DNA from: Lycorma delicatula
Lineage: Eukaryota; Arthropoda; Insecta; Hemiptera; Fulgoridae
Length of the DNA stretch: 64,000 nt
Direction of reading: 5' to 3'
Assembly: GCF_047948215.1 (NCBI RefSeq)
Contig: NC_134465.1
Coordinates: 13,120,522 to 13,184,521 of the forward strand
Below are positions 33,025 to 43,588 of this stretch, one piece after another. The notes beneath the pieces were generated by a model, which had not been told where the DNA came from, made no database searches, and saw only the letters and a program-made list of their open reading frames with translations. How positions within the stretch are numbered: the stretch's first letter is position 1; every line of letters starts with the position of its first letter. The position numbers and the translations under genes were made by a program.

Positions 33025-34664
33025 ATGCCTCAAAATTGTGTAAATGATGCGGATGCCTTTTGTTATGTATGTGGTGAGTTTACTGTAAAATTAAATAGAA
33101 AAAACATTTACACCTTTAATTAAAAAAGCATGTCATTTGTACTTTCAGTGTAAAATTGATCAGGATAAGATGCAGGCTCCTTATATAGTATGTATTAATT
33201 GTTCTGTATATTTAAGAGGATGGCTGAAAGGCACACGGAAGGCTTTGCCATTTGGTGTACCTATGGTTTGGTGTGAACGAAAGGATCATGTAACCGATTG
33301 TTACTTTTTTTTAACAAGTGTGTCTGGAATTTGTAAAAAATTCTAAACATACTATAAAATACCCTTCATTGCAATCTACAATCAGGCCTGTACCTATAGT
33401 GAAATTATTCTGGTTTCTGAGCCATCTGAGAATGTATGTTTGGAAAGCAGCGATGAAGAATCAGGCAGTACTGAAGAAAACAACAATGTTTTGATTTTGA
33501 ATTATCTTCCAATAAGTCACATCTTATATCACAACATGAATTAAATGACTTGATTTGGGATTTAAATTTATGAAAATATGAAGCTGAACTGTTAGGATCA
33601 AGACTGCAAGGTTGGAATTTACTTTAAAAAAAATACAAAAATTTTAGGCTTCTGAAGCCGACAAAAAAAACTTTTTCAGTACTTCATTGATGAAAATAAT
33701 TGGGTTTATTGCACAAATATTGATGAGCTTATGTTGCACAGGACAAGTTCATAAACATTAGGACTGGCACCTTTTCATACTTTCATCCAAGTATAGTTTA
33801 AAAGGGGTTCTACTACACAATGGTAGCAAATATCGTTTGATACCAATCGCTTACGTTATTAATTTGAAAGAGACATACAATATGATGAAAGACGTTTTTG
33901 AAAAAATAAATTATAAAAAACGTATCTAGAACATATGTGGTGATTTGAAAGTTATAGCTATTTTGTTAGGCTGCAGTTAGGCTATACTAAGTGCATGTGT
34001 TTTCTTTGTGAACAGGACAGCCGAGCTAGGGATAAACATTACATTACCGAAGAGTGGAAGAAACGAGAACTTAACTCCAAATGGGAAAAATATTATTCAC
34101 GATCCCTTAGTTGAACCCAAAAAAAATTTTTTCCTCTCACCATATCAAGCTAAAACTAATAGAAAATCTTGTAAAAGTAATGAATCCAGGATAGTACTTC
34201 ATCCAGGATTTTTATACATCAAGAAGAAATTTCCAAATGTAAGTGAAGGAAAAATTAAAGAAGGAATATTTATTTGTTGGCCCTCAGATAAGAGAGTCGG
34301 TCAAAGATGATATATTTAACTCAATATTAAATATTGTAGAAAGTGCAGCTTGGACTTCATTTAAAAACGTTTGTAAAAATTTTCTTGGCAAACAAAAATC
34401 CGACAATTACCATGATATTGTTAATCAACTTCTTACTTCATACAGAGGTATGGGATGTAATATCTTTGAGAATACTTTTTCTCGGACAAACTAGGAGATG
34501 TAAGTGATGAACACTGTGAACATTTCTACCAAGACATTTCGGTGATGGAAAGCCGCTATAAAAGGAAATAGAATACTAACATGCTAGCCGATTATTGTTG
34601 GACATTAATTCAGGATTTGCCTGAGGGTGTTTATAAAAAAAAAGCATCAGTGAAATCATTCTAA
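33025..34664 (+). pseudogene. Intronless gene of a multicopy arthropod family, frame-broken
   Basis: Starts MPQNCVNDADAFCYVCGEFT at 33025 and stops in frame at 33121-33123. Homologous islands then follow in changing frames: CINCSVYLRGWLKGTRKALP, GVPMVWCERKDHVTDCYFFL (33170-33310), SKYSLKGVLLHNGSKYRLIP (about 33785-33845), CGDLKVIAILLG, DSRARDKHYITEEWKKRELN (34016-34075), GFLYIKKKFP, KIKEGIF, AAWTSFKNVCKNFLGKQKSD, DISVMESRYK and MLADYCWTLIQDLPEGVYKK, ending KSF-stop at 34662-34664. I recognise the layout as a protein family of roughly 500-600 residues found in many copies in arthropod genomes, usually unnamed. The Cys-rich N-terminus suggests metal binding. A transposon or retrogene origin is inferred from copy number and lack of introns. 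At least five frameshifts or stops; inactive. Confidence 0.7.
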
Positions 34665-34682
34665 CACAGTTATGACCGTGCA

Positions 34683-34980
34683 CCCACCGGGTTGGTCTAG
34701 TGGTTAACGCGTCTTCCCAAATCAGCTGATTTGGAAGTCGAGAGTTACAGCGTTCAAGTCCTAGTAAAGCCAGATATTTTTACATGGATTTGAATACTAG
34801 ATCGTGGATACTGGTGTTCTTTGGTGGTTGGGTTTCAATTAACCACACATCTCAGGAATGGTCGAACTGAGAATGTACAAGACTACACTTCATTCTCATA
34901 CATATCATCCTCATTCATCCTCTGAAGAATTATCTAAATGGTAGTTACCGGAGGCTAAACAGGAAAAAGAAAAGTATAGA
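34683..34980 (+). repeat. tRNA-derived SINE, family B, full length with target-site duplication
   Basis: Head with A-box (tggtctagtggttaacgcgt, about 34693-34712) and B-box-like gcgttcaagtcc (34751), a palindromic aatcagctgatt segment, body, and A-rich tail (aacaggaaaaagaaaag). Flanks: tatgaccgtgca at 34671-34682 and tatggccgtgca at 34981-34992, a 12-bp duplication with one difference. It landed seven bases behind the stop codon of the broken gene above. Confidence 0.92.
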
Positions 34981-35085
34981 TATGGCCGTGCAAAATTATA
35001 AATTTACAGATTTAACTATATTTTCCCTTAATTTTTTTTGAAGCGTAATTTAATTAAAAAATTAAGGGTGATGAAATAATTGTAT

Positions 35086-35410
35086 TTACAGATCTGTAAT
35101 GCATGCAAAAAACAATTCAAAAAATGGTATCACACTTAGAGAAACATTAAAAAAACGTTTTTTGTCTATCAGTGTTATAACATCCATTTTTTCTCCTTTT
35201 TTATGTATAGAGGATGAATTAAGGCAGATTGCCATTCTTGTGGGATTTCCAAATAATTTCTCGTAATAGATCATACATTAATTAGCTAATCATCATAATT
35301 TTAAAAGTTGCATAGTTATTGGTTTCCCCCCAGATGGTTCATTATTTTTTTTAGAGATCTGATTATATGTTGTTTATTTGGGAAACTTAAATTTCCTTTA
35401 GTTTTAAATC
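35086..35410 (-). pseudogene. LINE reverse-transcriptase relic, copy C
   Basis: 35195-35400 aligns with copy A (tttttctcct, aattaaggcagattgc, taatagatcatac, taatcatcataatt, agatg(g/c)tt(c/t)attattttttta). The minus-strand frame reads SSSIHKKGEKMDVITLIDKK, the KKGDK..NNYRGI block in decayed form. It lies just before the dispersed repeat D copy. Confidence 0.55.
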
Positions 35411-35449
35411 TTTTATATTATCCAAAAATAATAAAAAAATTCTATTTTA

Positions 35450-35850
35450 TTTATATAATTTTTCTCAGAATTAAATTTTTTTACGAAGTTAACAATTTTC
35501 CAAATAATATAACTGTTACATACTATAACAAAGTTACTTTATTCCAAACCTAAAAAAGTGTATTTTCCAACAAAAAATTTTGTGTTTTTCTTAAAACCTA
35601 AGTGAGAGAGAGGTCTGGGACCATTTTTATTTTATTTTTTTACATCAAAAACTATAATAAGCATCAAATTTACCCCTTGATTTATATCCTAGAATTTTAG
35701 TACTGTTTAATTTCACAGAGGAAGCAGAAAGCTGGGCTAAATATTTTGCGAGCCAAAAGTTGCTAACAACCTGTTTTCCGACCTATGTTTATATGAATTT
35801 TTTTATATTGGCTATAGAATCATCTCCTGAGAGATTGCCGTGAAATCTGT
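35450..35850 (+). repeat. Dispersed repeat D, copy
   Basis: Collinear with 7830-8235: tttctcagaattaaa, acaaagttac/acaaagttattc, ttccaaacctaaaaaa, tttaccccttgatttat, ttttagtact, gctgggctaaatatttgc-like, cctgttttccgacctatgttt. More diverged than the 5281/8112 pair. Confidence 0.7.
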
Positions 35851-36039
35851 GACAACTATATGTATATTTTTTTCTTTTTCAAACATATTTACTGCTCTAT
35901 GAAATGAAGCAATTTAAACTATATTAAAAACACCAGACATTTTTCAGAATAAAAAGGTAAAAAAAAAAAGATTAACATAGAACACAAGTAATTAAGTTTT
36001 ATAATACATTTTTTCAAAGTAGTTTCTGTTACTACACCC

Positions 36040-36400
36040 TCTTGTCAGTTTCTATAAAGTTGGAAACATTCCTAGGAACCATTTTGAGATGCATCCAGAT
36101 TTTCATTGCATTAGTCATGTAATCACCATATTTGTATTTTTAAGCAAAGAAACAAATAAAGAATAAGCAGGTGCCAAGTCAGAAAATTATGATAGATGCT
36201 TCAGAGTTCGTACATAGTCTCATGCCAGGTATTATGATGAGCATGGATATTTACTGTTGCATTTTCATGGAAAAGAAAACAATTCTTTATTTCCTATTCT
36301 TCAAGTTGATTCTTCCTAACTCTCTCCTGTAAACAAAAAAGCATAATGAAGTAGATTTCCTTGCTGGTATTGTTCACTTCAAATTCAGGAATGTATTTGT
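36040..36400 (-). pseudogene. Mariner transposase C-terminal relic
   Basis: A minus-strand frame reads IYFIMLFCLQERVRKNQLEE, then NCFLFHENATVNIHAHHNTW, then FLTWHLLILYLFLCLK. This matches the second and third catalytic blocks of mariner (LHDNAPxH, then HPPYSPDLAPxDFFLF). The catalytic Asp of HDN is Glu and the SPDLAP block is largely lost. The N-terminal half is absent. Confidence 0.5.
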
Positions 36401-36487
36401 AGTGAACGATATCCTGAAAATCAAAAAACTTCAACAACTTCTATCCAAATGATATTTCTGTGATTGTGATTATGTTGATATACACTG

Positions 36488-37590
36488 ATGACAATAGGTG
36501 TTTTACCTTCGAGACTTACTGGGGTAAGTCTTGAACGATGTCCTCTGGGCACCAGGGCGAACCCAGTTGTATTTAGCTCTAGCTCCAGTACGCGTGCGCT
36601 CTGCTGGAGTGGTCCATTTTTCGCCGGTACTCGTGGGATCAAAATTTCAGTTCCAATAATAAATACAATGATGGTTGGTGGTCCATCTGAAAAAACCACT
36701 AAATATAGTCTTGTGAAAAGACTTCGGTCAACTTTGTCTGACGAGGATAAAAGTCCTACTGAAGAGGACCGCAAATCATTAGACTTGAATTCTAAAAATA
36801 TTAGATTCGTTTTTTTCCGAAATAGTCAGGAAGGTGGCTCCCTCCAAATGGTTTCACCTTTCTTAATAAACAAAACTATAACAGGTGCAAGTGGTTCCCC
36901 GAAGAATATCAGGAAATTACGTGACGGATAGATTCTGATTGAAACATTCAACAATGAACAGTATCGATCTATCTTACGTCTCCGTAATATGGGTGGTATA
37001 AATATCAGTGTAGAATGCCACAGAACTTTAAATACGAGCCGGGGAGTAATTTTTTGTCGAGACCTTTTAGATGTAGATATCATCGAAATAATTGATGAGC
37101 TCCGCCCCCAAGATGTTGTTGAAGTGAAGCGTATAATGAAACGGCAGAGCGGAACAGAAGAACCGACACCGTCTCTTATACTCTCCCTGTTCCACCAGAG
37201 AAGATTAAAGTGGGTTACCTCTCGGTTCGGGTACGACCATTCATACCCGACCCACGGCGATGTTTCAGATGCCAAGGATATGGTCACACTACAGCATCTT
37301 GCTCGAAAACGGAGATCTGTGTTCGATCTGCTAAAGGTCACAATGACACTAACTGCGAAGAAGGTGAAAAATGTGCGACTGCAGTGGTTCACACATACAG
37401 CTCGCTCCCGAGATTGCCCAACCTTTAAAGAAGAAAAGTTAATTCTCAAAATCTGTACTGAGCAGAAGCTATCTTTCCCGGTTGCACGCAGAGAATATAA
37501 AAAGATAAATAATTCACGGAACCTGGTTAAACCAAATGTATCTTTTGCCACCGCTACATCGAACGAAACAAACTCCTACAAATGTTAGTA
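36488..37590 (+). pseudogene. Gag-like ORF1 of a LINE, frame-broken
   Basis: ORF1 of a non-LTR element of I/Jockey type. After a GC-richer leader (36490-36650, perhaps the 5' UTR/promoter) the reading runs through FRNSQEGGSLQMVSPFLINK, GSPKNIRKLRDG, a stop at 36929-36931, and NEQYRSILRLRNMGG ... RTLNTSRGVIFCRDL ... VVEVKRIMKRQ. It shifts frame near 37180 into PFIPDPRRCFRCQGYGHTTA, a CCHC knuckle, followed by CVRSAKGHNDTNC, where the second Cys is Ser. A second shift gives a third knuckle-like SRDCPTFKEEK and a lysine-rich tail. Zinc knuckles of this kind bind element RNA. Three breaks make it inactive. The minus-strand frames over this region are shadows. Confidence 0.8.
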
Positions 37591-37619
37591 ATCAGCAGTG
37601 CGGACTCTCATTCCTGCTG

Positions 37620-38090
37620 TTGCAGTAAAGGTTCCCCTTCAAATTGCATATCTGCAATCTTTATCTCTCACCGAACACTGAGTTCAGTGCTCTAGATGTC
37701 TCAAATCTCCTCACGCAAATACCATTTCCATTGTTAATAGTAGGAGACTTCAATGCCCACCATATTTCCTGGGGCTCAACCTTCTGCTCCACTTGAGGAA
37801 ATAGGATAAACAGAGTGAGACAAGACTTGGACCTTTGTCTACTGAATGATGGATCACACACATTCATGTCTTTATAATCTGGTACTGTATCTAACATCGA
37901 TCTCTCCTTATGCACACCAAATTTGCTCCCTCATCTTAATTGGTCTGTTTGTGATGACTTTCACGGCAGTGATCACAGACCAATTATTATTGGTTTCGGT
38001 GTAGACCGGGAGGTGAAAAGAAGGCAACGGAAATGGATTATTGAAAAGGCGAACCAGCAGTTCGCTGGTAATGCTGGTATGAATTGAGTA
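37620..38090 (+). pseudogene. LINE endonuclease relic, same element as the Gag-like ORF
   Basis: In a single frame, with two stops (near 37795 and 37877): LLIVGDFNAHHISWGS (37725-37775), the catalytic GDFNAHH motif of APE-type endonucleases; RQDLDLCLLNDGSHTFM; SNIDLSLCTPNL; and HGSDHRPIIIGFG (37960-38000) with the SDHxPI motif. It ends NQQFAGNAGMN near 38086. No reverse transcriptase follows, so the element is cut at its 3' side. The first part of the endonuclease (before 37650) is not readable. Confidence 0.78.
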
Positions 38091-41000
38091 GAAACAATTT
38101 TTACCATTTTGTATGTACATAAAAAATATTACATCTGTACTGTTGTAATATATTTTCCAGGCTAATTGATCTAAGTAGTTATTTTTGTTTTGTTGTTTCT
38201 AAGGTTGATGGTAAATTGAACGATGCTTGCCTTGAAATCCCTCCTTGCTTGACAGTCGGCTACATACCTGATTACAAATCGACTATTTCTTTACCTGCAC
38301 AAATTATTTTTATTTTCTATAAATAGGGGTCTAGCCTACCTGCGTTACAGAAAGTACAAGGATTACCTCTAAAATGAAAGCTATGTTAATCCCCAGAAAA
38401 TATTTCATTGTTGCACCGGTGTACTTTTGTATGAAGTTTAGTTGTATTTTTTAACATTCTTATTTTATTATTAGCGCAATGTACTATAATGATTATAATA
38501 GATAATTATGAAAAAATAATGGCAATTATATTATAATATATATATATATATATATATATGAAACGATTGCATTATAATATAATGTATTATATATATTATA
38601 ACATTTCTTTTGTTGAAACCAGCATTTTTATACATAGATTGTGTAATATTGTTATATTTTCATACCTTTAAATTTTAACATAACGTACTGTAAATAATTC
38701 ATTGCATAGAGTTGTAATGTAATTATATTATAAACAATATATTAATATAAATGTCAAAACTCTTATTTTTGTTATTTTTTTTTTTAAGACTTTTCTGTAA
38801 CAGTCTTACTATAAATAGTAAAGTATTTATTTATATGAATTAGTTTAAAACATGAAGGTATGTTAATGTAATTAATAATAATTATAAATAAAAAAATTAT
38901 GTAGGTCTGATAAATCGTCACAAGGTTTTATCGTATAATATATATTGTGTACATATATACAAGTACTGTATTATTATTACTATTATATAAAATAATAATT
39001 ATGATAATACTTTATTTAGTTTTTCTACAGAATATTTCTATATCCTCTTTCCTTATTTTTACTTCTTGAATGTTACATTACACAATAGAAAGGAAATGTT
39101 TGTAAAGATTAATCCTGTACTCGTATATTTCTCAATGATTTGAAGTCATTTTAGTTAATTTCAGGTACACATATCTTTACTCTTTAAACCTCTCTCTGAC
39201 CACTTGACCGGTTGATTGTCCAGATACAGGTAGAGCAAGGTTGTTTCTCAGCTTCTGTTCTAAGATTGATTTTTGGCAGAAAAACACTTATTTGTAGCAT
39301 GCATATTTTAAGCTGGTTATTGCAAGAAACTGATTTAACACTTGACGTGCAGTTGTAATACCTTCTTGGAAGGACAGAAGCCTGATGTCTGGAAGACAAG
39401 TCATCATTCACTGTTTTGCTATCCCTGATCCTCTTCCATTCTTTGGATTCTTGAATGAGATGTGATGCTGCAGTAATAATAAAACAGAATACATTACTAT
39501 ACAATAATAATGATCAGATTTTTAGTGATAAGTTTAAGGAATTAAAATTTAATTATGATAAAATCTCACTAGAATCTCTCCAGTTTATTACATTTGAGTG
39601 AATTCAGAACACATTTTAAATGTGAACGCATTTTAAAGAAGAGAGGTATTTCATTTTAATATTTTAAATTGCCTTTATAAGATCATTGAACAGAATGAAC
39701 TGCACATCTAACTAGACATCCTGTAAACGGTGAATAAATTTTATGTGTTTGATATTCTTAATTCAAATTTAAGCTGAATTTTAAGACTAATTCAAACAAT
39801 CAAACAAATATAGTATTCACTTTTTATAGTAAATTGATATCCTATCAGACAGTATTCATACCGCTTTAATAACAAAGACTGTTAAAATTTGTAAACTGTA
39901 GTTAAAACAAAATAAAGATGAGCTAACTTTTACTGGGTCTGGTTGTAGGTAGCTTTTTCTCTGTTTAAAAAACAACAATACTTATTACCATTCACATTGG
40001 TGGTTCCCCCACTGGCTGTCTGTAGCATTCACTTGCCTTGTCACCTCCTCTATGACCAGACACTCCTACTCCATGTGATAGTCTACAAGTTACTGCGAAA
40101 ACGGTGTTGTGCTTTCGCTATACAATATATGTGTATGTTATGAAATATACAGAACTTACACTGTGAGCTTACTGTTTTGCAGCAGTGTGTGAGAGAACGT
40201 GAACGTGTGTTTATGAAATGAGATCCTGTGGCAGGGACTGTATGCTGCACATGCAACATGCTATCAATGATAATGAGTATAGTGCTTATAGTTATAATTA
40301 AGCAGTAACTTTAATATTGTAAAACAAATGAATGAAGTTATAAAATTTGATACTTCTAGAAAGGTCTTATGAGTAAGTAAGATTTTATTTCATGAAAAGT
40401 TACCAGCAGTCCTGCTTTTGAGATGATCTGTAAGAGATATAATAAGAAGGAAAATACTTTCATTAACTAATTTTATTAGTGCTAGCAGTTATAATATTTG
40501 CAGTGTATTGATGTAATTTTAGCTTAAATTAAATCTACACGATAAGCATCAATAAGAAACATAAGCATTATGTTTATGTTTATTATTTAAATATATAAGC
40601 AGCGATTTTTAGGCTCAAATACTTTTTTAAGTAAGTACACAAATTTAACATATAAAATTGAATAGAATAATCTTCAGATCAAGAAGACAGCAATCACAGC
40701 CAAAATAGTATATTATATTATAAAATTATATTTAAAAAAAAAAATTAATGATGGAAGATGTTTGCGAGTACTGACGGTTCAAGAAATAATTTTTAACTAT
40801 ACATTAATTGCATGCTTTTCAGATTCAAAGGCAAGTATCATAGTATAGCATATTTAGTTAGCATAATTTCCTGTCAACGTTCTTTCTTTAAATAGTAATC
40901 AATTTATTTGGTATTATTCAAGTTAGCTAAAAAATTTTGGTTATTAATTTGCAAGTAATCCCACAAAGAATATATAGTACTTGCTGAAATCTTAATAAAT

Positions 41001-43219
41001 TCTGCCAAAGTTATGACCACTATTCAGGAATTAATCATTTACGGGGTAATTGGTGAAACATGTTAAGTATATAAGAATACACATATGTAGGCTAAAAACA
41101 TGACAATGAATTTTAGCCTAAATTTTTAATTTAGTTATTTTTATTAAAACCATTAAATATAAGTATTATTTAATATAAAAGAAAGGTGTAAAATGAAAAT
41201 AATTGATTACACAGTGGTCAAATTTTGAGAATTTTTAAGCTGAATCAGAATGTGGTATACAAGTGTTCAGACATGATTAAATTATGCTACATGTGTTAGC
41301 CATCTAAATGTATTAACTGTTGTGGCAAACATTACTGATTTGACTTCGCATAACCAATATTTTAATTTAACTCGGGCCGGTTATCCAATTAAGTATACAC
41401 AGCCCGAGGAAGTGTCCTTTTACTCAAAGGAAGCCTCCCCACCCAACGGCTGTATGTCCGGCACAGTAGGTCAGCCCCCTAGGTCGGATCTTTAATTTTT
41501 TTATTTTCTTTATACTGCCTGCCTCAAATTCCCAGGGCAGGAAAGAGTCCGGCTATGCCATCCCCAGCCCCAACCCCAGGAGGCTTCAGTAAGAGATTAT
41601 TCATTTTTGGAATTGTCTTCAAAACATACAGTAATTGTTTCAGGTGCTTCAGCTTTATTGATGTTAGATTTTTTGTGGATTAGGTTATTGAACTTGTTTT
41701 GAAATTAAGAATTATTTAAGATGTAAGCAACCGTGTGTGAAAAGAAAGAGTGATGGTTTAAATTTCTGAAATAAATAAGTGACAAGTAATCATGCATGTC
41801 TCTTAAGTAGGGCTAAAGCTGAGGAAATCATTGTAGAAGATAATGTAATTTTATGGCTAGCACTGAGTGTATAGGTGGTTCTAAATAAGGAAATGAGACA
41901 TCATTATTTTATAAGAAGAGGAAGTGGGAGTGTAAGTGTAATTAATATATTGTTGTAACTTGACTTATAGAATATTTTTTTTACAATGAAAATTATATTT
42001 GTAAATTGACTACAAAGTTTTTTCAAGAAGTTTATCAATTCTAATAATTGTTCTAATCTTGGGTAGTTAAAACTGGCTCTTTAAAACCATTTTGAAGGAA
42101 TGCATACTGTTTCAACAGAAAGTTTTCCCAGAAGAAACAAAATTTAACATAGACTCTCTGCTCTTTATGGTCACCAACTGCAAAAATCACATAATACATT
42201 TAACAAGCTCCAAAAAAAACTGATACAGTATGTCTTGTGAATAGTACAGAACAGTGCTACTTAACACGCGCTGCTGCAGAATACTCTAAATGATTTCAAA
42301 ATTTAGTATGTGAACACAATTATACGATTCAATAAGTGAATAATTGAGTTTGCATAAGTCTAGAGTGAGCGTCATATACAGATTCCAGTTATTTTTTATC
42401 TTAAATGAATACATTTATTAAGTGTAAAGCGTAGTGCATGTGCTTGTTCACAAGCATTGTCTTTAGTGAAATTCTCCATACTGCAGGCCTTATATAATAA
42501 TTGCAGCATCACATTCATTCAGTTTGGAGGTAAATTACAAACTTACCTGCTATACTAATTGCATTTTATTTTTACTATGTTTATTTTATTCATTAGGACA
42601 TTTTATTTATTTATACTTTTGGTTCACATTTTTGACAATAGTGCTACTTAAATCAATACTTGCATTATGTTGTACTTTTTTACAATTTAGTTCATTAAAA
42701 CCCATTTTATGAATTTGATCAGTATGTGCGAAATATAGTAGAAATTGATAGTCTTATAATTATGATTAATATAGTTGATATGATCAATTATGAATTTCTT
42801 AGATTACACCAGCTTTATGTAGAGTTTAACACTGTGCCTTAAGGTCAGTTTTATATATAGAAGTTCTGTTACATTACTCGAACACGAAATATATTTAAAG
42901 TCCTCACAGAGAAATGTAGAAGAGGGATCATATTTTCTTATTTTACTCAATTCATGATTTGGGGTCAGGAGATCAGTTTGGACCGTTGGGTGTAGGGGGG
43001 GGTTTAGTCTGGGACTAACAGGAAATCAGAAAAACTGATCCTTTTTATAATTGTCTCTGCGAGGACTTTGCTAGTGGTGGAGTTGGATTCACTTTTGCAT
43101 CTGAGGTTGCTCAGCAGGTGTCGTGTTGTGGGTAATGCAGAAGGTGGTCCTCCTGCTGTTCGAAAGTGGCTCGTGTACGGAGGTTGAATTCCAAAAAAGA
43201 TTAACTGAAATGCTTCACA
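38091..43219. other. Long non-coding interval, little recognised
   Basis: AT-rich. It contains TA microsatellites (38537-38562), a minus-strand 106-residue frame at 39184-39504 that only vaguely recalls a Tc1-type helix-turn-helix, and one GC-rich block at 41365-41600 listed separately. No splice-bounded exon was found by eye. Confidence 0.4.
41365..41600. repeat. GC-rich islet, probable repeat
   Basis: Composition jumps from strongly AT-rich to about half GC, with C runs (cagccccctaggtcgg, ccccagccccaaccccagga). No frame, tRNA box or inverted ends could be defined. Inserted repeat is the most likely reading, from composition only. Confidence 0.35.
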
Positions 43220-43430
43220 TAGTATAGCGTATTCCTACAATGAGCACATGAATAATTTCTACACGATTCAACATTTCACAAAGCACAATACATGCTCAGG
43301 ATTTCGTCCTTATCATGTTCAGAAAGTTGAACACCTTAAGCTTGGTGAACATGTCGGACAACTGCAGTTTTATCAAAGGGTTAACGATAATTACCACTTA
43401 ATTCCGCTAATTTTTTCTATTAGTACTTAA
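43220..43430 (+). pseudogene. Transposase fragment related to the 6.9-kb relic
   Basis: The frame at 43248-43430 contains SGFRPYHVQKVEHLKLGEHV and QLQFYQRVNDNYH. The first parallels LNPCHVQKTKHLKLGDRAG of the relic at about 7030, and the DNA shares caccttaagcttggtga / cacctcaagcttggtga. Only about 60 codons of the DNA-binding half remain. Confidence 0.6.
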
Positions 43431-43439
43431 CTTTTTTTT

Positions 43440-43588
43440 TATATCACCACATAGGCTTGAAGCTTATGCATGGGATATGGAAATGGAATTATGTGGCGAA
43501 TGAAAATTGCCATGCCTAACCGGGATTCAAACCCAGGATCTCTAAATTAAAGGCTGAGATGCTACCACTTCGCCATAGAGATCGTTGG
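43440..43588 (-). repeat. tRNA-derived SINE, family A
   Basis: Inverted copy: B-box complement gggattcaaaccc (43521-43533) and A-box complement gatgctaccacttcgcca (43558-43575). The head matches 781-850 in reverse complement. It begins ten bases behind the transposase fragment, so the two may have been joined by an insertion. Confidence 0.65.

Noticed and set aside
36421..37551. Two minus-strand frames of 117 and 241 codons
   Set aside because: They lie antisense to the Gag-like ORF1, whose zinc knuckles and conserved blocks identify the coding strand.
39184..39504. 106-codon minus-strand frame, possible Tc1-type N-terminus
   Set aside because: Only a vague helix-turn-helix resemblance in mixed frames; no catalytic block, no inverted ends.
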